Below the pieces are notes generated by a model that was not told the DNA's origin, searched no databases, and worked only from the letters and a program-made list of their open reading frames with translations. The translations under genes were made by a program, and so were the position numbers. 37,020 nt of DNA from Verrucomicrobiota bacterium (GTDB taxonomy: Bacteria > Verrucomicrobiota > Verrucomicrobiia > Limisphaerales > CANJSG01), in the NCBI GenBank assembly GCA_947476875.1, contig CANJSG010000013.1:1-37020 (forward strand). The letters run 5' to 3'. The number at the start of each line of letters is the position of its first letter. Positions within the stretch are counted from its first letter, which is position 1. Positions 1-9,867 of this stretch are shown here, one piece after another.

Positions 1-2
1 AC

Positions 3-197
3 GGGCGCACTCCTGTGATCGAGGGATTGAAGCGTATCAGTCGGCCTGGATTGCGCCGTTACACGGGCGGGGCGGAAGTTCCAAAGGTCCGTGGTGGTCT
101 CGGGGTTGCAATTGTGTCTACCTCACAGGGCTTGATGACGGGAATTCAGGCTCGACGTGCAAATATTGGCGGAGAATTGCTTTGCTTCATTTGGTAG
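3..197 (+). CDS. rpsH: 30S ribosomal protein S8, C-terminal part (truncated by window start)
   Basis: Frame 3 reads [21 protein letters not shown]...[33 protein letters not shown], typical S8 C-terminus; located directly before rplF. Confidence 0.95.
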   Translation, partial: GRTPVIEGLKRISRPGLRRYTGGAEVPKVRGGLGVAIVSTSQGLMTGIQARRANIGGELLCFIW

Positions 198-218
198 GCG
201 CTCAAAATTTTACTGACT

Positions 219-755
219 ATGTCACGTATTGGAAAACTGCCGATCGAGATTCCTGCAAAGGTCAAGGTAGCGATCAAGGGTGCTGAAGTTTCGGTTGAGG
301 GGCCTAGGGGAAAATTGTCCTTTGTTCTGCCGAAACGGGCTTCAGCTAAGATCGAGGGGAACCTGGTGATTATCTCGCGAGATGGTGACACCGCTGAAGC
401 AAAAGCCCTCCATGGTTTGAGCCGCGCCTTGATAAACAATATGGTCAAGGGCGTGAGTGAGGGTTTCGTAAAGAAGCTTGAAATCAACGGAGTCGGTTTC
501 AAAGCGTCGATTGTAGGGAAGATCATCTCATTAAACTTAGGCTACTCTCATCCGATCACCTACACGATACCGGATCAGATCAAGGTCACGATCGAAGAAA
601 ACACCAAACTGACCATTGAAGGTCCTGATCGACAGGTAGTCGGTGTTGTGGCCTCGGAGATTCGGAGTTTCTATCCACCTGAACCTTATAAGGGTAAGGG
701 AGTTAAGTATTCCGACGAGAAGATTATCCGTAAGGAAGGCAAAACAGTCCAATAA
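219..755 (+). CDS. rplF: 50S ribosomal protein L6
   Basis: MSRIGKLPIEIP...EGPRGKLS...GPDRQVVGVVASEIRSFYPPEPYKGKGVKYSDE signature; operon position. Confidence 0.97.
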   Translation: MSRIGKLPIEIPAKVKVAIKGAEVSVEGPRGKLSFVLPKRASAKIEGNLVIISRDGDTAEAKALHGLSRALINNMVKGVSEGFVKKLEINGVGFKASIVGKIISLNLGYSHPITYTIPDQIKVTIEENTKLTIEGPDRQVVGVVASEIRSFYPPEPYKGKGVKYSDEKIIRKEGKTVQ

Positions 756-793
756 CGGAGTTAGGTTACGGCGACAACCGTGACCGCATAAAA

Positions 794-1159
794 ATGAGAA
801 CCGAAAAAAAGCAAAAGCTGGCGCAATTAAGACATTGGAGGATTAGGCACCGAGTTAAGGGGACTCCGGAGAGGCCGCGCATGAGTGTGCATTTTAGCAA
901 CATGCACATATACGTTCAGTTTATCGATGACACGAAGGCGCTGACGTTGGCTTCGGCGTGCACCACCTCCGATATATTTCCTGCTGGGTCCAAGATCCGT
1001 GCAAATTCTGTCACTGCAAAAACAGTGGGGACTGCCGCCGCTGAAAGTGCCAAAGCAGTCGGCATAACCAAGGTTGTTTTTGATCGAGGATCACTTCGGT
1101 TTCACGGTAAGGTAAAGGCCTTGGCGGATTCCGCGAGGGAAGCAGGGCTCCAGTTTTAA
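794..1159 (+). CDS. rplR: 50S ribosomal protein L18
   Basis: RRRIRxRVKGTxERPRxSV-like N-terminus (RHWRIRHRVKGTPERPRMSVHFSNMHIYVQFIDD) and VVFDRGSLRFHGKVKALADSAREAGL. Confidence 0.96.
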   Translation: MRTEKKQKLAQLRHWRIRHRVKGTPERPRMSVHFSNMHIYVQFIDDTKALTLASACTTSDIFPAGSKIRANSVTAKTVGTAAAESAKAVGITKVVFDRGSLRFHGKVKALADSAREAGLQF

Positions 1160-1179
1160 CCATTTTGGAGATAAAATAA

Positions 1180-1794
1180 GTGTCTGAACCACAACGCACA
1201 GACGGAAATGTAAGGGGTCCCGGGGGGAGCTTTGGGGCGCGGCGCGGGCGTCCTAGTCGTCCTAACGACGGATCTGGTCAGGGTGATCAGCGCTCTGGAA
1301 ACGAACTGGTCGAAAAAGTTGTATTCATCAACCGATCGGCGAAAGTAGTTAAGGGCGGTCGACGATTCAGCTTCAGTGCTCTGGTAGTCGCGGGTGACAA
1401 AAAAGGCAGGGTCGGAGTTGGGTTGGGCAAAGGTGGCGAGGTTTCGGACGCGATCCGAAAAGGTGGGGATTCCGCGAAATCCCAGATGGTCTCAATTTCG
1501 ATCAAATTAGCGACCATACCCCACGAGATTAATTTCGAATTCGGTGGAGCCAAAGTTTTGTTGAGGCCCGCGTCGCCTGGAACTGGGGTAATTGCTGGGA
1601 AAACCGTTCGGGCAGTTTTGGAAGCGGTTGGGATAAAGGATATTCTGACGAAATCACTTGGTTCCAATAACCCCTCAAATGTCGTTAAGGCCACTTTGGG
1701 GGCATTAAAGAAGCTTCGATTGGCTGAAGATATCTATCGCAGTCGCGGAATTGAACGTCGCCAATCTTCGGGTGAAACCGTCGCAACCAATTAA
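1180..1794 (+). CDS. rpsE: 30S ribosomal protein S5 (GTG start)
   Basis: [54 protein letters not shown] signature. Confidence 0.96.
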   Translation: MSEPQRTDGNVRGPGGSFGARRGRPSRPNDGSGQGDQRSGNELVEKVVFINRSAKVVKGGRRFSFSALVVAGDKKGRVGVGLGKGGEVSDAIRKGGDSAKSQMVSISIKLATIPHEINFEFGGAKVLLRPASPGTGVIAGKTVRAVLEAVGIKDILTKSLGSNNPSNVVKATLGALKKLRLAEDIYRSRGIERRQSSGETVATN

Positions 1795-1802
1795 GTCTAC
1801 CA

Positions 1803-2264
1803 ATGCGTCTTCATAACCTAAAACCGCGCCCGGGAGCGAAACACCGCACCAAGCGCCTTGGACAGGGTGAATCTAGCGGACATGGAAAAACCTCCGGCCG
1901 CGGTGGTAAGGGACAGTCTGCCAGATCCGGTTCATCGATTCGAATTGGCTTCGAGGGTGGACAAATGCCGTTGATCCGGCGGATGCCAAAACGGGGGTTC
2001 AACAACGCTCGATTCACCACCCGTTACATGCCCGTTAATGTCGAGGATCTGAACATTTTCGAGGATGGGGCGACAGTTGACGTTTTGGCGCTCGAGGCAG
2101 CTGGCCTTGCTGCTGGACCGATAAAACTAATAAAGATCTTGGGTGAAGGTGAACTTAAGCGAAATCTAACCGTTGTTGCCAATGGGTTCAGTGCTACCGC
2201 TAGGGTGAAGATAGAGAGCTTGGGCGGTTCCTGCAAACTGGTGGATAAGAAGCCCACGGCCTAA
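1803..2264 (+). CDS. rplO: 50S ribosomal protein L15
   Basis: MRLHNLKPRPGAKHRTKRLGQGESSGHGKTSGRGGKGQSARSG and GFEGGQMPLIRRMPKRGF. Confidence 0.97.
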   Translation: MRLHNLKPRPGAKHRTKRLGQGESSGHGKTSGRGGKGQSARSGSSIRIGFEGGQMPLIRRMPKRGFNNARFTTRYMPVNVEDLNIFEDGATVDVLALEAAGLAAGPIKLIKILGEGELKRNLTVVANGFSATARVKIESLGGSCKLVDKKPTA

Positions 2265-2267
2265 TAG

Positions 2268-3671
2268 ATGCTTCGCATGTTCGCTAGCATCGCAAACACG
2301 TTCGTCAACTGCTTCAAGATACCTGAACTCAGGTCGCGAATATGGTTTACCCTGACCGTCTTGGGTGTATGCAGACTCGCGGCGCTAGTTCCGGTTCCGG
2401 GACTGGACAACGCAGCGTTGAAGGCCTATTTCGAGGACTCAGCCAAGTCGGGCGGCAATTCTCTGATAGGACTATACTCTCTGTTCACGGGTGGCGGATT
2501 TGAACACTGTGCGCTGGGCGCGTTGGGAATAATGCCCTATATCAGCGCTACCATCATTATTCAGCTGCTTGCAGCCGTGGTTCCCCAACTGAGCAAGATG
2601 GCCCGGGAAGAGGGTGGGCGTGTTAAAATTATCCAATACGGCCGCTATCTTGCTGTATTGCTTGCTCTCGGACAGGGTTTTGCGATGTCTCTTGGATGGG
2701 AGAGTCCGGAGAAAATTTTCCCCAATTGGAGCGTTGGCAGTGGACTCGTCTTGGTTGAAAATCCGTGGATTTATCGTTTCCAGACAGCTTTCTTCTTGGC
2801 GGCTGGGACTGTGCTATTGATGTGGCTGGGTGAGCAGATTACCGATCGTGGTATCGGTAACGGAGTCTCTCTTGTAATTACGGTTGGAATTTTGGCGCGA
2901 CTTCCGAAGGCAATCCAGGGTTTGTGGCAGATTTTTGTTCCGCCTGCTGGCATTGAAAGCAAGTTGAATATGTTCCACGGTCTGGCGCTCATTGTCCTGC
3001 TGGTTGCAGTTGTAGCTGGGGTGGTTGCAGTTGTTCAGGGGCAGAGGAAAATTCCGGTTCAATACGCTCAGCGAGCGGTTGGTCGGAAGGTTGTATCGGG
3101 CGGGAGTTCGTTCATGCCATTAAGGGTCAATTATGCAGGCGTTATGCCCGTGATTTTCGCCCAAGCGATCCTTATGTTTCCAGCGCAGATTCTGCAATTC
3201 ATGGCACAGAAGGTATCAGGAGACTTGTCGAAGTGGCTCAGCCAGTTTTCCAGATACCTTGTTGAGCCTCATCCGATTTATCTTATTTCATTCGGGCTGA
3301 TGATTTTGTTCTTTTCCTATTTTTGGGTCGCTACCCAGTTCAACGAGCTTCAGATCGCCGACGACATGAAAAAATCCGGTGGTTACATTCCTGGAATACG
3401 CCCTGGTTCTGCTACAAGTGAATTCTTGCATTCGACGATGTCGAAGATAACTTTGGCTGGCGCGGTTTTTCTCACGGTCATTGCAATTATTCCAATCTTG
3501 CTTGGAAGGGCTTTCGGGATTGATCCGATTGTGACCCAATTTTTCGGCGGAACCAGTATGTTGATCACGGTTGGTGTTGTATTGGACACAATGCGGCAGA
3601 TGGAATCCTATCTTCTGATGCGTCATTACGACGGCTTTCTTAAAAAAGGTCGGATCAAGGCAAGATTTTAA
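2268..3671 (+). CDS. secY: preprotein translocase subunit SecY
   Basis: Multi-spanning membrane protein; IPVPGLD-like segment, GIMPYISATIIIQLL, RKIPVQYAQR, KSGGYIPGIRPG, SYLLMRHYDGFLKKGRIK. Confidence 0.97.
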   Translation: MLRMFASIANTFVNCFKIPELRSRIWFTLTVLGVCRLAALVPVPGLDNAALKAYFEDSAKSGGNSLIGLYSLFTGGGFEHCALGALGIMPYISATIIIQLLAAVVPQLSKMAREEGGRVKIIQYGRYLAVLLALGQGFAMSLGWESPEKIFPNWSVGSGLVLVENPWIYRFQTAFFLAAGTVLLMWLGEQITDRGIGNGVSLVITVGILARLPKAIQGLWQIFVPPAGIESKLNMFHGLALIVLLVAVVAGVVAVVQGQRKIPVQYAQRAVGRKVVSGGSSFMPLRVNYAGVMPVIFAQAILMFPAQILQFMAQKVSGDLSKWLSQFSRYLVEPHPIYLISFGLMILFFSYFWVATQFNELQIADDMKKSGGYIPGIRPGSATSEFLHSTMSKITLAGAVFLTVIAIIPILLGRAFGIDPIVTQFFGGTSMLITVGVVLDTMRQMESYLLMRHYDGFLKKGRIKARF

Positions 3672-3681
3672 GGGTTTCCCG

Positions 3682-4428
3682 ATGACGGTCCTTAAAACAG
3701 CGAAAGATCTCGAACTAATGAGGCCTGCCTGCAAGGCAGCCGGGCAGGTTCTGAGAGAAATCGGGGAAATGATCAGACCGGGAGTCACAACACTTGAGTT
3801 GGACCGGATAGCTGCAGAGTTGATCAGGGTAGCCGGCGGGAAAAGTGCCTTTTTTGGTTACAGGGGATATCCCTGCCATGTCTGTTTATCTCTGAACGAC
3901 GAAGTGGTTCATGGATTGGCGAGTAGCCGGACATTAAATTTTGGAGACATTCTTTCTGTAGACTGCGGAGTGGCCTTGAACGGATTCATCGGGGACACCG
4001 CAAGAACTTTTGTTGTTGGTGGATGCCAAACCGAGGTAAGCGTCCTCCTTGAGGTGACGGAGCGGGCGCTGTTTGAAGGAATTGCAGAGTGTCGATCTGG
4101 AAATCGCGTAGTTGATGTTTCGCGAGCGATCCAGGAATACGTTGAAGCGAGTGGGTTCAGCGTTGTTCGTGAATTTGTTGGCCATGGGGTTGGGAGATCG
4201 CTCCATGAAGACCCGCAGATTCCAAATTTTGTGGAAGCAGGATCATCTGTCAAACTGAAGGCGGGGATGACTCTGGCTATCGAGCCCATGGTTAATGCTG
4301 GCAGGGCCGAAGTGAAATTTCTTAAAGATGGCTGGACAGTGAAAACTCGGGATGGTTCACTTTCTGCCCATTTTGAACACACGGTCCTCGTCACTGATGA
4401 AGAGCCGGAAGTGTTGACGAAGGTCTGA
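3682..4428 (+). CDS. map: methionine aminopeptidase type I
   Basis: LSLNDEVVHGLA, GDILSVDCGVALNGFIGDTARTF, FVGHGVGRSLHEDPQIPNF, MTLAIEPMVN, SAHFEHTVLVT. Confidence 0.95.
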   Translation: MTVLKTAKDLELMRPACKAAGQVLREIGEMIRPGVTTLELDRIAAELIRVAGGKSAFFGYRGYPCHVCLSLNDEVVHGLASSRTLNFGDILSVDCGVALNGFIGDTARTFVVGGCQTEVSVLLEVTERALFEGIAECRSGNRVVDVSRAIQEYVEASGFSVVREFVGHGVGRSLHEDPQIPNFVEAGSSVKLKAGMTLAIEPMVNAGRAEVKFLKDGWTVKTRDGSLSAHFEHTVLVTDEEPEVLTKV

Positions 4429-4436
4429 ATGATCCT

Positions 4437-4634
4437 ATGTGGATTGTTGCTGAAGTGGGGCGGAGATTGTCCAACCGGACATTGGCGTGTCGGTTGGTTA
4501 ATGGCCACCGGTTGATTGGCGTGTTACCGAAAAAGCTCGCCAGTATCTCTGATGCCATTTCGGTTGGCGAACGGTTGACTATATTGGTAAGTCCTTTCGA
4601 TATGTCGAAAGGCGTGGTTGTCGGTAGGACATAG
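4437..4634 (+). CDS. infA: divergent translation initiation factor IF-1-like protein
   Basis: RLSNRTLACRLVNGHRLIGVLPKKLASISDAISVGERLTILVSPFDMSKGVVVGRT aligns by eye to IF-1 (FRVxLENGHxxxAHISGK...GDxVTVELSPYDLSKGRIVxR); canonical map-infA-rpmJ position; 65 aa. Confidence 0.8.
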   Translation: MWIVAEVGRRLSNRTLACRLVNGHRLIGVLPKKLASISDAISVGERLTILVSPFDMSKGVVVGRT

Positions 4635-4640
4635 AATTTT

Positions 4641-4754
4641 ATGAAGGTTCGTGCGTCAGTTAAAAAGCTTTGTGAGAATTGCAGTATCGTCCGAAGAAAA
4701 GGGATACTGCGGGTTATTTGTTCGAACGCCCGCCACAAGCAGCGGCAAGGTTGA
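4641..4754 (+). CDS. rpmJ: 50S ribosomal protein L36 (37 aa; below the ORF-track cutoff)
   Basis: Direct translation [37 protein letters not shown], with the CxxC...C...H pattern of L36. Confidence 0.95.
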   Translation: MKVRASVKKLCENCSIVRRKGILRVICSNARHKQRQG

Positions 4755-4789
4755 GTCGAGCCCAGTAAAGAATTGGCCCAAACAACTAT

Positions 4790-5176
4790 ATGGCACGCAT
4801 TATCGGTGTTGAAATTCCTAGTGACAAACGGATCGATATCGCTCTTCGATATATATACGGAATTGGCCCCAAGAACGCTCTTCGTGTCCTCGAAGTCGCG
4901 CAAATCGAGGGATCTGTTCGCGCGAAAGACCTCACAGAAGAGCAGTTGTCACGGATCGTTAAAGCGATCCAAGATGGCAAATATATCATCGAGGGCGACC
5001 TCAGGCGCGAAATTGGTATGAACCTCAAGCGGTTACAGGCTATCAAGTGCTACCGCGGTGTCCGGCATTTGCGTGGTCTGCCTGTGCGTGGCCAGCGGAC
5101 GTCCACCAATGCCCGCACGCGCAAGGGGCCCCGCAAGACCGTTGGCGTTCAGCGCGCCAAAGCCGCAACTCCCTAA
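4790..5176 (+). CDS. rpsM: 30S ribosomal protein S13
   Basis: [26 protein letters not shown]...[32 protein letters not shown]. Confidence 0.97.
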   Translation: MARIIGVEIPSDKRIDIALRYIYGIGPKNALRVLEVAQIEGSVRAKDLTEEQLSRIVKAIQDGKYIIEGDLRREIGMNLKRLQAIKCYRGVRHLRGLPVRGQRTSTNARTRKGPRKTVGVQRAKAATP

Positions 5177-5191
5177 CTTTTAAATTGACTT

Positions 5192-5761
5192 ATGGCCGAG
5201 GAATCTAAGCCCAAAAAGGCTGCTGCTCCCAAAGCAGGAGCGAAATCATTGGTCGGTGAAAAAGCCCCCAAAACCCAAGGTGAGGGAGCTGTCCCGACCG
5301 AACCAAAGGTTCCACCTGCTATTGAGCCGCCTGCTGTTTCAGCCCCCACAGCAGCTGAGTTGCTGGCGGATGATCCGAACGCGAAGAAAATCGTAAAGGC
5401 CAAGGGGTCAAAGAACATATCCGCAGGGATCGCAAACATTCTAGCAACGTTCAACAACACTGTTGTTAGTATTACCGACATGCAGGGTAATGTCCTGGGC
5501 TGGAGTGCTGCCGGACGAGTTGGATTCAAAGGCTCGCGGAAGAGCACGGCTTTTGCTGCACAGCAGGTTGCGCAAGACGCCGCCCGGCAAGCGATGGCGC
5601 ACGGCATGCGTGAGATTGAGATCCATGTTAAAGGGCCAGGATCCGGTCGCGAATCGGCTATCAGGGCGCTTCAAGCGATCGGGTTGGAAATTTCAACTAT
5701 CAAGGATGTCACCCCTGTTCCACACAACGGCTGCCGGCCTCGCAAAAAGCGCCGCGTCTAA
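5192..5761 (+). CDS. rpsK: 30S ribosomal protein S11 with a long N-terminal Lys/Ala/Pro-rich extension
   Basis: Core [49 protein letters not shown]...[18 protein letters not shown]; about 65 extra N-terminal residues. Confidence 0.96.
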   Translation: MAEESKPKKAAAPKAGAKSLVGEKAPKTQGEGAVPTEPKVPPAIEPPAVSAPTAAELLADDPNAKKIVKAKGSKNISAGIANILATFNNTVVSITDMQGNVLGWSAAGRVGFKGSRKSTAFAAQQVAQDAARQAMAHGMREIEIHVKGPGSGRESAIRALQAIGLEISTIKDVTPVPHNGCRPRKKRRV

Positions 5762-5784
5762 AGAGCATTTAACAGACTATTCTC

Positions 5785-6393
5785 ATGGCTCGTTACACTG
5801 GTCCTCGCACTCGAATCAGCAGACGCTTAGGCGTTCCAATCTTTGGACCCTCGAAATACCTCGAGCGGCGTCCCTATTTCCCTGGTGTTCACGGGCCGAA
5901 ATCCCGCCGAAAAAACTCGGAATACGCTGTCGGATTGATTGAAAAGCAAAAGCTTCGGTATTACTACGGGCTTCTGGAGAGGCAATTCCGTCGAGTGTAT
6001 CAGGAGGCCACCCGCCGCCGCGGTGTGACCGGTGAGCAGATGCTTCAGATTCTTGAGACTCGGTTAGACAATGTCGTTTATATGCTTGGATTCGCAAACA
6101 CCCGGGCGCACGCTCGGCAGGTTGTTGGTCACGGGCATGTCAAGGTGAACGGTCGGAAGGCTGCCATCGCATCCTACGCCCTGCGGGTTAGCGATGTGAT
6201 TGAAATTAAGGACTCGAAGATTTCTCGGCAGATCGCTGCCAAAGCCGGGGAGTCGACCGTTAGTCGTTCGGTCCCGGATTGGCTGTCGGTCGACAAAGAA
6301 AACTTTAAGGGTGTTGTGATGCGCGTTCCGACTCTGGAAGAGATTCAACCCATCGCAAACGTTCAGGCCGTCGTCGAATTCTATTCCCGTTGA
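5785..6393 (+). CDS. rpsD: 30S ribosomal protein S4
   Basis: MARYTGPRTRISRRLGVPIFG...RLDNVVYMLGFANTRAHARQVVGHGHVKVNGRK. Confidence 0.97.
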   Translation: MARYTGPRTRISRRLGVPIFGPSKYLERRPYFPGVHGPKSRRKNSEYAVGLIEKQKLRYYYGLLERQFRRVYQEATRRRGVTGEQMLQILETRLDNVVYMLGFANTRAHARQVVGHGHVKVNGRKAAIASYALRVSDVIEIKDSKISRQIAAKAGESTVSRSVPDWLSVDKENFKGVVMRVPTLEEIQPIANVQAVVEFYSR

Positions 6394-6491
6394 TCTGTCC
6401 ACCGCCCTCAAAAGGGGCAAAGCAATTACATGGGCCGTTTTCATCCACGGGATGTGCTGAACGGCCAGATTAAAATTGCAAAAGGAAAACC

Positions 6492-7505
6492 ATGCCAGTT
6501 CGTCTTGCTCGTTTCGAAATACCTAAGCGCCTGATCAAAGATGATGCCAGCGCGACCAACAATTACGCCAAATTTATCGCGGAGCCTTTTGAAACAGGCT
6601 ACGGTCATACGGTTGGGAACTCGATTCGGCGGGTTTTGCTCTCGTCGCTCGAAGGCGCCGCCGTCTCTTCGATCAAGATAGACGGAGCAATGCATGAATT
6701 CGCGACCGTTGACGGGGTTAGTGAGGACGTGACTGATATCATTCTGAATCTGAAGAAAGTTCAGTTTAAAATGCAGGGTTCACGCGAGCCGCAAATGCTG
6801 CGGATCTCGGTCAACAAGGAAGGGGCTGTAACGGCGGCCGACATTGAGACCAATCAGAACGTCGAGGTTGTGAATCCGAAACAGCACATTTGCACAATTG
6901 ATAAAAAGAAGAAACTCGACATTGAGCTCGAGGTTAAAATCGGGCGCGGGTTTTGTCCTGGTGATCAGAACAAGAAATCTGACCAGGCGATTGGTGTGAT
7001 CGCCATTGATTCGCTCTTCTCTCCTGTTTCCCGGGTGCGTTACAACGTTGAGTCCGCTCGCGTTGGGCAAAGGACCGATTACGACAAGCTTGTGATTGAG
7101 GTGTGGACAGATGGGCGTATGACCCCAGATGATGCCCTTACCCAAGCTTCGGCAATTCTTCAGCACCACTTGGATGTTTTCGTCGGCTACGATAAGAACG
7201 CCATCGAATTTGAGAAGGAAGAAACGAAGGTTGATGACGAGAAGGCCAAGCTCAAAAAGCTGCTCAATATGTCGGTTAACGAGATTGAGCTGTCTGTTCG
7301 TGCCGCTAACTGTCTCAACAACGCAAATATCACCACGGTTGGCCAGTTGGGAATGAAATCAGAGCAGGAAATGTTGAAGTATCGTAACTTTGGCAAGAAA
7401 TCGCTCAATGAGATCAAGGATAAGCTGGCAGCTTTGGGGTTGATGCTTGGAATGACCTTCGAGCCAGGACTTCTCGAAGCGCCCAAGGAAGAGCCGAAGA
7501 ACTAA
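6492..7505 (+). CDS. rpoA: DNA-directed RNA polymerase subunit alpha
   Basis: FIAEPFETGYGHTVGNSIRRVLLSSLEGAAV and C-terminal domain ELSVRAANCLNNANITTVGQL...NFGKKSLNEIKDKLAALGLMLGM. Confidence 0.97.
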   Translation: MPVRLARFEIPKRLIKDDASATNNYAKFIAEPFETGYGHTVGNSIRRVLLSSLEGAAVSSIKIDGAMHEFATVDGVSEDVTDIILNLKKVQFKMQGSREPQMLRISVNKEGAVTAADIETNQNVEVVNPKQHICTIDKKKKLDIELEVKIGRGFCPGDQNKKSDQAIGVIAIDSLFSPVSRVRYNVESARVGQRTDYDKLVIEVWTDGRMTPDDALTQASAILQHHLDVFVGYDKNAIEFEKEETKVDDEKAKLKKLLNMSVNEIELSVRAANCLNNANITTVGQLGMKSEQEMLKYRNFGKKSLNEIKDKLAALGLMLGMTFEPGLLEAPKEEPKN

Positions 7506-7521
7506 TTCTCAGGAGACTGTT

Positions 7522-8001
7522 ATGCGCCATTTGAAGCGAACGGCCAAGTTGGGCCGCACCGGCAGCCATCGTAATGCGATGCTTGCCAATTTAGTTTGCA
7601 GTTTGATTCTGCATAAACGTGTCACGACTACCTTGGCTAAGGCCAAGGCTGCTCGGATTGTAGCGGAAAAGATGCTGACCCTCGGCCGCAGGGCTTTGGT
7701 GGCCAGAAACGCTGCCGGGACCGTATCGGATTCGACTGAGAAACGGGACTTGGTCGCCAAGAGCGTGCATCTTCGGCGCTTAGCAGTGTCTAATCTTCAT
7801 CAAGAAGCGGCCGTAAAGATTCTCTTCAATGAGATTTCTACCGCCAGCAAGGAACGTCGGGGTGGCTACACCCGCATCATCCGGTTGGGTCAGCGTCAAG
7901 GTGATGTTGCCAAAATGGTGATTCTTGAATGGGTAGATGGAGCCGATCCCGGCCCAGCTGTGGCGCCAATCGAAGAGAAGGTCGACCTCGCAAAAGCCTG
8001 A
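7522..8001 (+). CDS. rplQ: 50S ribosomal protein L17
   Basis: MRHLKRTAKLGRTGSHRNAMLANLVCSLILHKRVTTTLAKAKAAR; RRGGYTRIIRLGQRQGDVAKMVILEWV. Confidence 0.97.
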   Translation: MRHLKRTAKLGRTGSHRNAMLANLVCSLILHKRVTTTLAKAKAARIVAEKMLTLGRRALVARNAAGTVSDSTEKRDLVAKSVHLRRLAVSNLHQEAAVKILFNEISTASKERRGGYTRIIRLGQRQGDVAKMVILEWVDGADPGPAVAPIEEKVDLAKA

Positions 8002-8019
8002 AGGGTTTTCAATTTTCAC

Positions 8020-8050
8020 AAGCCCGCCGAGAGGCGGGCTTTTTCTTTTT
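8020..8050 (+). terminator. rho-independent terminator ending the ribosomal operon
   Basis: AAGCCCGCC-GAGA-GGCGGGCTT perfect stem followed by TTTTCTTTTT, about 20 bp after the rplQ stop. Confidence 0.93.
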
Positions 8051-8123
8051 CGGAAGTCCTGCCTTGGCCATTTGGCAACAGGGAGTGTAGGAACACGGAG
8101 TAACGGTCTCTTCTGAAAAAATT

Positions 8124-9548
8124 ATGGCGACTCATTCTGCGTCTATCGATGCTCGACCTTGGTGGAAACAGCTTACGCCCTACCACCGGTCGGTTTTCCT
8201 CATTGCCTCGCTCGCTTGGATGTTCGACTGCCTTGACCAGCAGCTCTTCATCCTTGCACGGAACAACGCTATCCAAACCGTGCTCGGAGGCGCTTCGGTC
8301 GATCCGGGCAAGGTTAAGGAATTCGGCGGTTACGCCACCGCTATCTTTGTCGCGGGTTGGGCCATGGGCGGTTTGATCTTTGGTTCCGTCGGAGACCGGA
8401 TTGGACGAGCCAAGACCCTGGCGGTCACGGTCATGCTATACTCGGTTTGCACGGGACTTAGTGCCCTGTCTTCCACGTTTACTGAGTTCGCGATCTACCG
8501 GTTCGTCACAGGTCTTGGCGTGGGTGGAGTTTTCGGATTGGCAGTGGCTCTTGTGGCTGACGCGTTGCCCGAGTCCGCGCGTCCCAAGGCGCTTGGGATG
8601 CTCCAGGCTCTGTCTGCCGTGGGCAATGTAGCGGCCGGGTTGGGAGCCTTGGCCGTGGCAGGGCTATCACCGCTCGTTTCGTGGAAATATCTCTTCTTGA
8701 TCGGTGCTGCCCCGGCGTTTCTCTGCATCTTCATCATGGTGCGTCTAAAAGAGCCTGAGAAATGGGTCCAGGCGAGGGTTTCGAGCCTCGGGGCTGGGGG
8801 CAGAAAGATGGGTTCCTACGCCGACCTGTTCGGAGTTCCCCGATGGAGAAAACCGGCCGTGGGTGGAATGATTCTTTGCGTCGCGGGTGTCGTTGGACTT
8901 TGGGGCGTCGGCTTCTTCAGCCCCGAACTCATCGGGCCGGCGCTCGACAGGGCTCTTCGGGCCGAGGGTTTGGCCGACGCGGCACTTGGCCAAGCCAAGG
9001 GGCAATGGACGGCGTATAACCTCATCGTCCAGAACATCGGCGCCTTCGCCGGCATGATCGCCTTCAGCAAGGTCGCCCATCGCATTGGCCGGAAGAAGAC
9101 GTTTGCCATCGGGTTCGTGATGGCTTTTCTGGCCACTGTCTTTTTCTTCACCAGCTTCAAGAGCAAATCCGATCTCTGGATGAGCGCCGTCATGGGATTC
9201 TTCCAGCTCGGGCTTTTCGCCGGATTTGCGATCTACCTGCCCGAACTTTTTCCGACCCGCCTTCGCAGCACCGGAGTGAGCTTCTGCTACAACGTTGGCC
9301 GTTTCATCGCCGCCACCGGACCGTTCACCCTCGGGGTCCTCCAAAAATGGCTTGGCGACCGCGCGGTCGCGTTGCTGCCCGCGACGGCCGATGCCGTAGC
9401 CAAAGCTGAAGCCAAGCTGGGAGCGTTTCGCGAAGCCGCGTGCTGGTTGAGCAGTGTCTACCTGCTCGGCCTCGTGATCCTGCCGTTTCTTCCCGAGACC
9501 AAGGGCCTCCCGATGCCGGAGGATGAACCGGTGGCGAAGACGACCTGA
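8124..9548 (+). CDS. MFS transporter
   Basis: About 12 predicted TM segments; GSVGDRIGRAKTL motif, GLGVGGVFGLAVALVADALPESARPKALG, second-half motif KVAHRIGRKKTFAIG. Confidence 0.9.
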   Translation: MATHSASIDARPWWKQLTPYHRSVFLIASLAWMFDCLDQQLFILARNNAIQTVLGGASVDPGKVKEFGGYATAIFVAGWAMGGLIFGSVGDRIGRAKTLAVTVMLYSVCTGLSALSSTFTEFAIYRFVTGLGVGGVFGLAVALVADALPESARPKALGMLQALSAVGNVAAGLGALAVAGLSPLVSWKYLFLIGAAPAFLCIFIMVRLKEPEKWVQARVSSLGAGGRKMGSYADLFGVPRWRKPAVGGMILCVAGVVGLWGVGFFSPELIGPALDRALRAEGLADAALGQAKGQWTAYNLIVQNIGAFAGMIAFSKVAHRIGRKKTFAIGFVMAFLATVFFFTSFKSKSDLWMSAVMGFFQLGLFAGFAIYLPELFPTRLRSTGVSFCYNVGRFIAATGPFTLGVLQKWLGDRAVALLPATADAVAKAEAKLGAFREAACWLSSVYLLGLVILPFLPETKGLPMPEDEPVAKTT

Positions 9549-9628
9549 CGGTCGATCGAATCGCTGCCGGCGAGAGTTTTTTGTCCTGGACGCCTTCGGT
9601 TTCGTGCAACTCGACCTTCCGATTTGGG

Positions 9629-9821
9629 CTATTGGGTCCGGATACTCATCGTCTTGATTTCCGAGCCACGTCGCACAGTCATCGTGATCGGATCACCTTT
9701 TTTCGACGCAAGCGCGGAAGGTCTTTATGTCCTCTGTCACTTTTTCCAGCGGTGAAGCGGCGCCGAGCGCGAAGGGGAGGACCAATCCGCCGGCAAGCAA
9801 GGCGAGCGAGATAGTTTTCAT
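9629..9821 (-). pseudogene. remnant of a small secreted protein with a PDZ-like C-terminal tail, frameshifted
   Basis: Minus strand reads MKTISLALLAGGLVLPFALGAASPLEKVTEDIKTFRACVEKR*; the next frame continues KKGDPITMTVRRGSEIKTMSIRTQ*, the two meeting at an A6 run. Confidence 0.4.
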
Positions 9822-9867
9822 GGATGTGGGGCGTTATCCGCCTGCCGCCCTTTGTCCATAAGCGGGA

